DNA of 12,578 nucleotides from Lachnospiraceae bacterium (GTDB taxonomy: Bacteria; Bacillota; Clostridia; Lachnospirales; Lachnospiraceae), in the NCBI GenBank assembly GCA_014804495.1, contig JAAUZS010000133.1, positions 1 through 12,578 on the forward strand, read 5' to 3'. Numbering within the stretch: position 1 is the stretch's first letter; the number at the start of each line of letters is the position of its first letter. A model generated the notes under the pieces. It had not been told where the DNA came from, searched no databases, and saw only the letters and a list, made by a program, of their open reading frames with translations. Both the position numbers and the translations under genes were made by a program. Shown here piece after piece: positions 1 through 5,393 of this stretch.

Positions 1-2
1 CC

Positions 3-101
3 CAGACTGGAAAAGCCGCACATATAAGCAGTGATTATTTTACCGGACGCAAAAAATACTACAGCATGTATGACAGTTATAAAACGTTTGCACGTGAATG
101 A
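3..101 (+). CDS. C-terminal end of an unrecognised protein (partial)
   Basis: An open frame runs from the window edge to a TGA at 99-101 and gives 32 residues ending in YYSMYDSYKTFARE. The start lies outside the window. A strong hairpin begins one base after the stop, as expected for the end of a real transcription unit, and the residue composition (mixed charged and aromatic, no low complexity) looks coding. I do not recognise the family from this tail. It could be a chromosomal gene bordering the CRESS-like element or the last gene of a larger mobile element; the window cannot decide. The larger overlapping frame starting at 31 runs through the hairpins and is not credible. Confidence 0.45.
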   Translation, partial: QTGKAAHISSDYFTGRKKYYSMYDSYKTFARE

Positions 102-173
102 CGGCTGTACGGTATGTGTCCGGGAATCCTGGAGCCCCTGCGGAAGGATAACCGGACACATACCGTACAGCTG
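102..173 (+). terminator. Long hairpin, probable terminator of the partial gene
   Basis: The arms 105-123 and 152-170 are a perfect 19-bp inverted repeat, extended outward by G104-C171, a G-T wobble and C102-G173. Inside the 28-base loop a second 5-bp stem (126-130 with 145-149) can form. It starts directly after the TGA at 99-101 and is followed by a modest T-rich stretch (174-181), which fits a factor-independent terminator. The stem is unusually long for one, so a second role such as a cruciform next to the replication origin is possible. Confidence 0.6.
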
Positions 174-236
174 CTTATTTTATGTGTATATATATTTTTT
201 TACTGTAGCGGTGAAACGAACCCTTTACAGTAGGAA

Positions 237-312
237 GTATATGTTAGCCTGCCGACAGGCGCTGCCGCCATGCTCTTCCGGGGGCACCGCCCGGCGGTAG
301 GAAAACATATAC
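237..312 (+). repeat. GC-rich three-way-junction fold next to the origin
   Basis: Three stems nest without clashes. The closing stem pairs 237-245 with 304-312 (9 bp, perfect). A small hairpin pairs 247-251 with 256-260 around a 4-base loop. A second arm pairs 262-269 with 293-300 (8 bp with one G-T). Only one base separates the closing stem from the first hairpin, one base separates the two hairpins, and three bases close the junction on the far side, so almost every base at the junction is used. It is GC-rich in an AT-rich setting and contains no credible gene. By position it could be a single-strand (lagging-strand) origin of the rolling-circle replicon, a recognition site for the mobility protein, or a structured RNA. 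The pairing is seen; the function is inference. Confidence 0.6.
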
Positions 313-337
313 GCGGGTTCCTGCTGTCAAGGGCGCG

Positions 338-374
338 GAAGTTTTCTAGGTCTAGTATTACCCTAGAAAACTTC
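338..374 (+). other. CRESS-type rolling-circle replication origin (stem-loop with TAGTATTAC)
   Basis: A perfect 13-bp stem (338-350 with 362-374) holds an 11-base loop. The last nine loop bases (353-361) are TAGTATTAC, identical to the nonanucleotide of nanovirus and circovirus origins; geminiviruses use TAATATTAC. In those viruses Rep nicks between the seventh and eighth base, here between 359 and 360. The motif is on the same strand as the downstream rep gene, as in circoviruses. Direct repeats suited to Rep binding begin at the right foot of the stem. The combination of exact nonanucleotide, stem, iterons and a nearby HUH-helicase Rep makes chance very unlikely. Whether the origin is still used from its present location is not known. 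Confidence 0.92.
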
Positions 375-473
375 TGTAACATGTAACATTTTTAAGTTTT
401 TGCCGTATTTATCGGAAAAAAAGTTGTAACATTTTTTGTAACATCTTCTGTAACATTGCAACTTCTGTAACAT
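375..473 (+). repeat. Six iterons TGTAACAT beside the origin
   Basis: TGTAACAT occurs at 375-382, 382-389, 425-432, 437-444, 449-456 and 466-473. Three copies extend to the 12-mer CTTCTGTAACAT (371-382, 445-456, 462-473), the first of which takes its CTTC from the right arm of the origin stem. The copies at 425, 437 and 449 are spaced by 12 bases, so they lie on nearly the same helix face. Viral CRESS Reps bind short direct repeats placed next to the nicking hairpin, and this array is the obvious Rep-binding site. Because it also lies directly in front of the first gene, Rep binding could repress transcription of its own operon. Confidence 0.88.
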
Positions 474-483
474 TTTGAATATA

Positions 484-493
484 GAAAGGGGGG
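484..493 (+). promoter_or_regulatory. Ribosome binding site of the first element gene
   Basis: The run GAAAGGGGGG ends six bases before the ATG at 500. It is a strong G-rich Shine-Dalgarno site and supports that start. No clear sigma-A promoter could be fixed within the iteron array upstream. Confidence 0.6.
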
Positions 494-499
494 TATTTA

Positions 500-763
500 A
501 TGGATAGTCAGATACTATTTTATAAAGCTGTAATGCAAAAAAGAATTGATCTGGAAAATAGAAAAAAAGAAATATATAATTCTGCTTCCAATGAATCTGA
601 CATGCTTACTGGAAATAAAAATCGTATGTTTGTATGTGATGATATTGAAGAGTTGGATAAACATCTTGAAGTAGCTCATATCAGGATTGATAAAATATAT
701 GAATTAAATAAAGAGCGTCTCCAGATCGAAGCAGAATTGGAAGAACTTCTTGGACTTAAATAA
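500..763 (+). CDS. Small charged protein encoded before rep, likely coiled coil
   Basis: An 87-aa protein with no recognised family. Residues about 10-27 and 52-87 are rich in K, E, R, L and I and look helical; the C-terminal half (LDKHLEVAHIRIDKI onward to ELEELLGLK) has heptad-like spacing, so a coiled coil or helical hairpin is likely. There is no signal peptide or membrane segment. It starts after a strong G-rich Shine-Dalgarno site and stops 24 bases before the rep start, so the two are probably co-transcribed and perhaps translationally coupled, since rep has only a weak site of its own. Its place between the iterons and rep suggests an accessory role in replication or copy control, as with small proteins encoded beside rep in other rolling-circle plasmids. 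That role is inference. Confidence 0.7.
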   Translation: MDSQILFYKAVMQKRIDLENRKKEIYNSASNESDMLTGNKNRMFVCDDIEELDKHLEVAHIRIDKIYELNKERLQIEAELEELLGLK

Positions 764-787
764 TAGATTAAGGTTTGGATAAAAAAA

Positions 788-1801
788 ATGAATGACAAAA
801 CTCAATCTAGGAAGTGGCTGCTTACTTTCAATAATCCTGAAAAATACGGATTTGACCACGATAATATAAAAGCAGCTCTGAGTAATATAAAAGACCTTGA
901 TTACTGGTGTATGTGTGATGAAGTCGGAAAAGAAGGGACATACCACACACATCTGTTTATTTACAGAAAGAATCCCATGCGCTTCCAGATGATAAAAAAC
1001 AAGTTTCCTACGGCACATATAGATTACTGCCGGGGGACTACTCAGGAGAACAGGGACTATATCAGGAAAGAGGGAAAACATAAGGATACTGACAAGGAAG
1101 ATACAAACCTGCATAATACCTTTGAGGAATATGGGGAATGTCCTGTAGAGGAACAGGGAAAACGTAACGACTTAAATATACTGTATGGAATGATTAAAGA
1201 CGGCTTAAGCAACTATGAGATAATGGAAAGCAATCCTAACTACATGATGCAGCTTGATAAGATTGAGGGCTGCCGTCAGGTAATCAGGAATGAGGAGTTT
1301 AAAAACAAGTTCCGTGAAATGGAAGTCGAATACTGGACAGGTAAAACCGGAGTAGGCAAATCAAGGACAGTAACCGGACAGTATGGACTAGAAAATGTAT
1401 ACCGCGTAACAGATTATACTCATCCCTTTGATAATTATATGGGGCAGGATATTATAATCTTTGAAGAGTTTCGCTCAAGCTTAAAGATTCAGGACATGCT
1501 TAATTATCTTGACGGATATCCTTTATACCTTCCATGCCGTTATAATAATAAGGTCGCCTGTTTTACCAAGGTATATATATTAACTAATATTCCACTCAGT
1601 CAGCAGTATGTTGATACTCAACGTGAATATGAAGAAACTTGGAAAGCATTTCTTCGACGCATTAATTGTGTAAAGACCTTTGGAGAAAAAGGGCTGATAA
1701 AATATGAATCAGTCCACGATCATCTGTATGGTTTCCATGAGGTCAAAGAGATGGAGCAGTATGCACAGATGGAAATGTATCCGGATATACCATTTGAATA
1801 A
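788..1801 (+). CDS. rep: CRESS-DNA-type replication initiator (HUH endonuclease plus SF3 helicase)
   Basis: This 337-aa protein has the two-domain plan of viral and plasmid CRESS Reps. The N-terminal nicking domain shows motif I (LLTFNNP, residues 11-17), motif II with the metal-binding pair H53 and H55 (YHTHLFIY) and motif III with the presumed catalytic Y91 and K94 (DYIRKEGKH). The C-terminal superfamily 3 helicase shows Walker A GKTGVGKS (185-192), Walker B IIIFEEF (222-228), motif C ending at N267 (VYILTN) and possible arginine-finger residues R290/R291. It would nick the origin loop, stay covalently bound through Y91 and unwind DNA. All key residues are present and the frame is intact, so it may be active. 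Only a weak ribosome site (TTTGGAT) precedes the ATG, which fits coupling to the upstream ORF. Such Reps are known from Firmicute and phytoplasma plasmids and as integrated copies; the exact clade needs a tree. Confidence 0.95.
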   Translation: MNDKTQSRKWLLTFNNPEKYGFDHDNIKAALSNIKDLDYWCMCDEVGKEGTYHTHLFIYRKNPMRFQMIKNKFPTAHIDYCRGTTQENRDYIRKEGKHKDTDKEDTNLHNTFEEYGECPVEEQGKRNDLNILYGMIKDGLSNYEIMESNPNYMMQLDKIEGCRQVIRNEEFKNKFREMEVEYWTGKTGVGKSRTVTGQYGLENVYRVTDYTHPFDNYMGQDIIIFEEFRSSLKIQDMLNYLDGYPLYLPCRYNNKVACFTKVYILTNIPLSQQYVDTQREYEETWKAFLRRINCVKTFGEKGLIKYESVHDHLYGFHEVKEMEQYAQMEMYPDIPFE

Positions 1802-1821
1802 AAAGAAAGTAGGGTGATTTT

Positions 1822-2565
1822 ATGAAAACAACAGATTTAACTACAAAAGAAAAAGATTTAGAAGTGTCTTATGGAATGTTTAACCTTGTTCAAGAAATCA
1901 GGGAAGGTGCATATACATCCTTAAAATATCTTTATACTGATATTACTGATATTCGTAAATATTATATAAGGCTCGGTTTTCATCTTGATGAGTTTGAACG
2001 TTACAAATATTATGAAGATTTTGGATTTTTAACCTTAGAAGATTTTTGTGATAAAAATCTTGGATTAGATAAAAGCGCAGTTTCAAGATGTATAAATGTA
2101 TATCGTGAATTCAATGCATCCAATTATGTTACATATAAAAATGGAGTTGCCCAAAAAGGCTCTGCTATTGAGCTTAGTGAACAGTGGGAAAATTATTCTT
2201 ATACACAGCTTTGTGAAATGCTACCACTTAATTCTAAACAGCGAAAAGACATCAAGCCTGATATGACTATTAAGGAAGTACGTGAATACAAAAAATCATT
2301 GAAAGAAAAAGATACTGCTTCTTCAGTTGCGTCAACGCAACAAGAATTTATACCGTTTGATATAAACAGATATGATAATACTTCTTCTAAAGAAGTCAGA
2401 AAAGAATTAATAAAAAAATGTTCTGCAATAGATGAAAATGTTGTTTTTTATATTTATGATAAAAATGGTAATCTAGTAGATGGTAATGTCTGGTGTCATC
2501 TTTTATATGCCAAAGGTGGAAGATATTTTTTCCGGCTTGAACAATCCAGAGATAATAAAAAGTAA
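1822..2565 (+). CDS. Unknown 247-aa protein with possible helix-turn-helix
   Basis: It follows rep by 20 bases behind a good ribosome site (AGGGTG, 1811-1816), so it belongs to the same transcript. I cannot assign a family with confidence. Residues 72-96 (LEDFCDKNLGLDKSAVSRC and following) look like a helix-turn-helix: a short helix, a turn at LGLDKS and a second helix. A lysine-rich helix at 137-160 contains a TIKEVREYKKSLK stretch of the kind seen in plasmid and conjugative-element DNA-binding proteins, including ParB-like ones. A polar linker (161-180) precedes a C-terminal domain (about 185-240) rich in aromatic and beta-forming residues. The gene is visibly more AT-rich than rep, which may mean a separate origin. 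A partitioning, regulatory or copy-control role is possible but unproven. Confidence 0.8.
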   Translation: MKTTDLTTKEKDLEVSYGMFNLVQEIREGAYTSLKYLYTDITDIRKYYIRLGFHLDEFERYKYYEDFGFLTLEDFCDKNLGLDKSAVSRCINVYREFNASNYVTYKNGVAQKGSAIELSEQWENYSYTQLCEMLPLNSKQRKDIKPDMTIKEVREYKKSLKEKDTASSVASTQQEFIPFDINRYDNTSSKEVRKELIKKCSAIDENVVFYIYDKNGNLVDGNVWCHLLYAKGGRYFFRLEQSRDNKK

Positions 2566-2625
2566 ATTTGATTTTGCCATAATCAACTTTTTCCTTGACC
2601 GTATTTTTTAATATCCAGCGTTAAG

Positions 2626-2733
2626 AAGCACGGACGGGAACCCATGGGCGCTTTGTAAAGAGTAAAATCGATTCGATATTTTTATATGGATACATGTCGG
2701 TAACGGGGAAAGATTATACTTGGGTCCGTGCTT
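2626..2733 (+). repeat. 10-bp inverted repeat closing a 108-base domain
   Basis: AAGCACGGAC (2626-2635) and GTCCGTGCTT (2724-2733) are exact reverse complements separated by 88 bases. Inside lie further short self-complementary pieces: GGGAACCC at 2636-2643, CTTTGTAAAG at 2651-2660 and an ATCGAT-based palindrome near 2667-2676. This could be an RNA domain, a single-strand origin of the replicon or the remains of a terminal repeat. It lies 61 bases past the stop of the preceding gene and has no T tract after the right arm, so it is not an ordinary terminator. Confidence 0.5.
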
Positions 2734-2929
2734 TAGCGTCCGTTTCCATAGCTTATATTTAAAAGGGATTGTTTATATTGGTCAACAAGGAAGTATTAAG
2801 TCCCCCTGGGGGGATTTAGAGGGGACTAGCATAAGTTACCTTTGTGGCATACTGTCCGGTTTACGGCAGTTGTCCCTTGCCATTGGGAGATGGGCTTGTA
2901 AAATGTTCCGGGAATCAATAAAGTAAATT

Positions 2930-2958
2930 TTTGGGAAGGGAACCCTTTCCTTCCCAAA
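2930..2958 (+). repeat. 10-bp hairpin upstream of the transposase gene
   Basis: TTTGGGAAGG (2930-2939) pairs perfectly with CCTTCCCAAA (2949-2958) across a 9-base loop. An alternative inner pairing (AAGGG with CCCTT, 2936-2940 and 2943-2947) competes with it. The T tract expected of a terminator is missing. It sits immediately before the larger 25-bp hairpin. Confidence 0.5.
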
Positions 2959-2961
2959 TCG

Positions 2962-3028
2962 CAGAAAAAGAGATATTTGTAAAGGGCGCGCAGCGTTTAT
3001 ATACCCTTTATAAATATCTTTTTTTCTG
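2962..3028 (+). repeat. 25-bp hairpin directly before the transposase gene
   Basis: Bases 2962-2986 pair with 3004-3028 over 25 positions, with only two G-T wobbles and no unpaired bases; the loop is 17 bases (2987-3003) and GC-rich at its start. The structure ends 15 bases before the ribosome site and 30 bases before the ATG of the transposase. Known roles for such leader hairpins in insertion sequences include blocking outside transcription from reaching the transposase. IS30-family enzymes are also known to prefer palindromic targets, so it may instead be the site into which the element inserted. The pairing is seen; both roles are inference. Confidence 0.65.
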
Positions 3029-3058
3029 ATACTCTCGGAAAAAGAGGGGGAACAAATC

Positions 3059-4084
3059 ATGAATAAGTATATTACTGAAGCAGATAGATATCAGATAGAA
3101 ATACTGTTAAAAGAGAAATATACCAGAAACCAGATATCTGAAATACTCGGCATTGAATACCATACCCTGTGGCATGAGATAAAAAAAGGCACTGTTAAGC
3201 AGTTAGATACTAACCTTGCAGAGCATTATGTATATAAGGCAGATTATGCGCAGATGAAAACTGTTAAAAACATGTCTAACCGGGGACGCAACCTTAAAAT
3301 AGGAAATGATCATAAGCTTGCAGGATACATAGAAGAAATGGTTAAAAATAAGTACTCTCCCGAAGCTCTCCTGTTCCATGCCAGAAATTCTGGAATTGAT
3401 TTTAGTGTAAAAATATGTGCAAAGACAATATATAATTACTTTGATATGGGATTGTTCTTGAATGTTACATATCATGACCTTCCGCAGAAGAAAGCTGTAG
3501 CTAAAAAGAAAAAACGCGAATCCAGTGTTGCGCTGAATAATAGAAAAGGGCAGTCAATAGATAAACGTGATCCTGAAATAATGGAGCGGAAAAGTTACGG
3601 ACACTGGGAAATGGATACAGTTGTCGGCGGTCAGAATAAAGGTAAATCGTGCCTGCTTGTATTGTCTGAACGTATGTCCCGGGAAGAGATAATTATAAAA
3701 ATCAAAGACAAAAAGGAATCTTCTGTTGTCCATGCTCTGGACGTTCTGGAAAAGAAATACGGCAGCCGGAAGTTCCGGGAGAAGTTTAAGACCATAACCT
3801 GTGATAATGGGGTTGAGTTTCTTGATACTGAAAACATTGAGAAAAGCCGATACACGAAAAGAAAACGTACCACTGTTTACTACTGCCACCCATACAGTTC
3901 ATGGGAACGCGGTACCAATGAAAATATAAACCGGATGATAAGGCGGTTCTTTCCGAAAGGGATCGATTTTGATACAGTGAGTGAGAAGCAGGTGCAGGCG
4001 GTCGAGAACTGGATCAACAATTATCCCAGAAAAATATTAGGCGGTATAAGTTCCAACCAGTACAGGGAAAGTCTTCCGGCCTGA
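3059..4084 (+). CDS. IS30-family DDE transposase
   Basis: This 341-aa protein is full length for the family and has no frameshift. The N-terminus carries the IS30 helix-turn-helix (residues 6-44: ITEADRYQIEILLKEKYT, then ISEILGIEYHTLWHEIKKG), used to bind the element ends. The catalytic core shows D186 in GHWEMDTVVGG, D249 in TCDNGVEF and E283 in WERGTNEN, the last two separated by 33 residues as in the IS30 DD(33)E signature. NRMIRRFFPKGIDF (291-304) is also typical. A strong ribosome site (GAGGGGG, 3044-3050) supports the ATG. It runs in the same direction as the rep operon but 493 bases beyond it. I could not find matching terminal inverted repeats on the two sides, so its extent as an insertion sequence is open. 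It may be an independent insertion or the mobility gene of the CRESS-like element. Confidence 0.95.
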   Translation: MNKYITEADRYQIEILLKEKYTRNQISEILGIEYHTLWHEIKKGTVKQLDTNLAEHYVYKADYAQMKTVKNMSNRGRNLKIGNDHKLAGYIEEMVKNKYSPEALLFHARNSGIDFSVKICAKTIYNYFDMGLFLNVTYHDLPQKKAVAKKKKRESSVALNNRKGQSIDKRDPEIMERKSYGHWEMDTVVGGQNKGKSCLLVLSERMSREEIIIKIKDKKESSVVHALDVLEKKYGSRKFREKFKTITCDNGVEFLDTENIEKSRYTKRKRTTVYYCHPYSSWERGTNENINRMIRRFFPKGIDFDTVSEKQVQAVENWINNYPRKILGGISSNQYRESLPA

Positions 4085-4141
4085 ATATCAGTTATGCGGG
4101 TAAAAGGTGTAATAAGCCAAAAAGTACAGTCGCGACTTGCA

Positions 4142-4167
4142 GCCCCCCTGGAGATGGGGAAGGGGGC
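4142..4167 (+). repeat. GC hairpin after the transposase gene
   Basis: GCCCCC (4142-4147) pairs with GGGGGC (4162-4167) over a 14-base loop, and CGC/GCG just outside can add a second short stem. It has no T tract, so it is not a standard terminator. It may be part of the right end of the IS30-like element. Confidence 0.4.
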
Positions 4168-4172
4168 GCGTT

Positions 4173-4212
4173 GACATTACTTAGTGAGGTATTTCACGAA
4201 CTTAGTAATGTC
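4173..4212 (+). repeat. Interrupted inverted repeat in the right flank
   Basis: GACATTACT (4173-4181) pairs with AGTAATGTC (4204-4212), and an inner stem GTGA/TCAC (4184-4187 with 4194-4197) closes a 6-base loop, leaving an uneven internal loop. The sequence motif ACTTAGT occurs in both halves in the same direction. This is a candidate protein-binding site or transposon end rather than a terminator. Confidence 0.45.
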
Positions 4213-4305
4213 CGCAGGGGATTAGGAATGGTACCTAAAAAGTACTATTAATTATGCTGCATAAAAATAATAAAATAAATATGTTTAGTAATAATATACA
4301 AAAAC

Positions 4306-4347
4306 AAAGTCTGTTTTAGTGCCGCATCCGGATTTAAAACAGACTTT
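4306..4347. terminator. Bidirectional terminator between element and methyltransferase operon
   Basis: AAAGTCTGTTTTA (4306-4318) and TAAAACAGACTTT (4335-4347) form a perfect 13-bp stem with a 16-base loop. The + strand continues with more T residues (4348-4349), and the opposite strand carries A-flanked T runs as well, so it can end transcription from both sides. It lies 63 bases past the stop of the - strand methyltransferase gene and is its natural terminator. Its host-like placement suggests that native chromosome begins at or before here. Confidence 0.8.
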
Positions 4348-4409
4348 TTGTTGTGAATTTTTCACAAAGATTTTGATTTTGTAAAACAATTATTGCAAAG
4401 CTCTAAGAA

Positions 4410-5168
4410 TTACTTTTTTCTTGCTATCACACAATACCAGTCCGTCTCATTAATGTCAATATTGTTAAAATGTGACGGAAAATTCATCACTTCAATATCC
4501 TCATATCCCATTTTCTGCAGTTTATCCAGTAATATTGTTTGAGAGACAGGAATATAATGTTCTTCAAAATGTTCCTTTTGAAATATCTTATTTTCTCTTT
4601 CAAAAGTATACAGCAGATTGAATGTCATTGTATCATCCTCATGATAATCCCATACCTGCATCAAATTAATCCTTGTATCACCGTCAAAAAATGGGTTGTA
4701 TAAATAAAAACGATTTCTGTCCCTCAAAATCTTATCCCAATTTCTTATATCAAAATATAAGTAACCGCCCGGTTTAACCAATGAATCCATCTGCTCTAAG
4801 GTCTTAAGAACATCTTCATTGTTCACATAAGGCAGAGAATTACCTGTGCTGGCAACGCAATCAAATTTTCCTGTGAACTGACTCGCCACAGTTCTGAAAT
4901 CACAGCATTGCAATTCCACATCAATGTTTCTTGCATCAGCCTTTTTTCTGCAATTTTCCAGCATCGATTTACTTAAATCCGAACCCGATAAAGACACGCC
5001 TAAATCCGCCAGCGCCAGCGTAACATTGCCTGAACCGATACTTACATCCAGAAGTGTCCCTATATGCCGATTCTCCAATATATGTTTCCAATGCTCCTTG
5101 TATACATCATACCGGCTTTCATCCTCTATTAAATCATAAATATCTGCTCTGTCATACAAACTAGCCAT
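4410..5168 (-). CDS. Class I SAM-dependent methyltransferase
   Basis: A 252-aa cytoplasmic protein starting MASLYDRADIYD. The Rossmann SAM-binding loop is LLDVSIGSGNVTLAL near residues 39-53, a variant of the usual DxGxGxG in which the first Gly is Ser. The acidic residue at the end of strand 2 is seen in LSGSDLSKSML, and FDCVASTGNSLPYV and LVKPGGYLYFDIRN match motifs IV and V-VI. This fits the small-molecule methyltransferase fold of the Methyltransf_25 type; the substrate cannot be told. The frame extends 20 codons further upstream, but the GGAGGAGG ribosome site (about 5175-5183) lies just before the inner ATG at 5168, which I prefer. It follows the XRE gene by 22 bases and ends before a strong terminator, so it is the last gene of that operon. 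Confidence 0.88.
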   Translation of the reverse strand: MASLYDRADIYDLIEDESRYDVYKEHWKHILENRHIGTLLDVSIGSGNVTLALADLGVSLSGSDLSKSMLENCRKKADARNIDVELQCCDFRTVASQFTGKFDCVASTGNSLPYVNNEDVLKTLEQMDSLVKPGGYLYFDIRNWDKILRDRNRFYLYNPFFDGDTRINLMQVWDYHEDDTMTFNLLYTFERENKIFQKEHFEEHYIPVSQTILLDKLQKMGYEDIEVMNFPSHFNNIDINETDWYCVIARKK

Positions 5169-5190
5169 ATAAATTCCTCCTCCATCATCG

Positions 5191-5391
5191 CTACTCAAAA
5201 ATGAAAATCTCCTCAATAGGCGCATCAACAGCTCTTGCTATGTCAATCGCTAATTTCAGAGAAGGATTGTATTGTGCCTTCTCCAAGCGCATAATTGTTT
5301 CCCGTCGTACTCCTACCTGCACAGCCAACTGCTCTTGCGTCAGGTCTTTCATCTGTCTGTACTTTTTTAATCTGCATTCAAAATCCGGCAC
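5191..5391 (-). CDS. XRE-family transcriptional regulator
   Basis: A 66-aa protein that is essentially one Cro/CI-type helix-turn-helix domain: [18 protein letters not shown] (about residues 11-28), then [16 protein letters not shown] with the recognition helix, then [17 protein letters not shown]. It has no extra sensor domain. The start is GTG, with AGGA six bases upstream. It begins two bases after the stop of the membrane protein gene, so the two are translationally coupled. Pairs of a short XRE regulator and a polytopic membrane protein are common in Firmicutes. The obvious targets are the three related repeats around the operon promoter at 6080-6158. Confidence 0.9.
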   Translation of the reverse strand: MPDFECRLKKYRQMKDLTQEQLAVQVGVRRETIMRLEKAQYNPSLKLAIDIARAVDAPIEEIFIFE

Positions 5392-5393
5392 TT

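Larger units (their letters stand above)
2566..3058 (+). other. 493-base non-coding region rich in inverted repeats
   Basis: No credible gene lies here: the open frames on either strand lack ribosome sites and cross the hairpins. The region holds at least four fold candidates: a long-range stem 2626-2635/2724-2733, a short GC stem 2799-2805/2821-2827 that competes with an adjacent C5/G6 hairpin, a 10-bp stem 2930-2939/2949-2958, and a 25-bp stem 2962-2986/3004-3028. Part of it (about 2780-2960) is richer in G and C than the flanking genes. It may contain the left end of the IS30-like element and the right end of the rep operon, but no boundary could be fixed. Confidence 0.6.
4085..4409. other. 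325-base non-coding region at the right edge of the accessory DNA
   Basis: There is no gene here. The region holds two successive hairpins (4142-4167 and 4173-4212), a 9-base direct repeat AAAAAGTAC (4119-4127 and 4237-4245), an AT-rich stretch (4240-4305) and the terminator at 4306-4347. The change from + strand accessory genes to - strand genes happens inside it, so the right boundary of the mobile DNA probably lies between 4085 and about 4300. No target duplication could be paired with the left side. Confidence 0.55.

Noticed and set aside
102..173. Hairpin as the rolling-circle origin
   Set aside because: It lacks a nonanucleotide-like loop and iterons; the 338-374 stem-loop has both.
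31..300. 89-codon open frame on the + strand
   Set aside because: It has no ribosome site, crosses the terminator hairpin and the three-way-junction fold, and its protein is unlike any family. The partial frame 3-101 explains the coding signal at its start.
375..473. CRISPR-like array
   Set aside because: The repeats are only 8 to 12 bases with irregular short spacing; they are iterons.
704..1114. 136-codon frame on the - strand across rep
   Set aside because: It is antisense to the clear Rep motifs and has no ribosome site; a shadow of the real gene.
2720..2926. 68-codon frame in the region after the rep operon
   Set aside because: No ribosome site, runs through inverted repeats, and composition is not protein-like.
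4085..4260. Terminal inverted repeat of the IS30-like element
   Set aside because: Comparing the reverse complement of this flank with 2566-3058 by eye gave only matches of about 8 bases, too short to call.
5169..5228. Longer N-terminus of the methyltransferase
   Set aside because: The extension overlaps the upstream XRE gene and lies before a GGAGGAGG site that serves the inner ATG.
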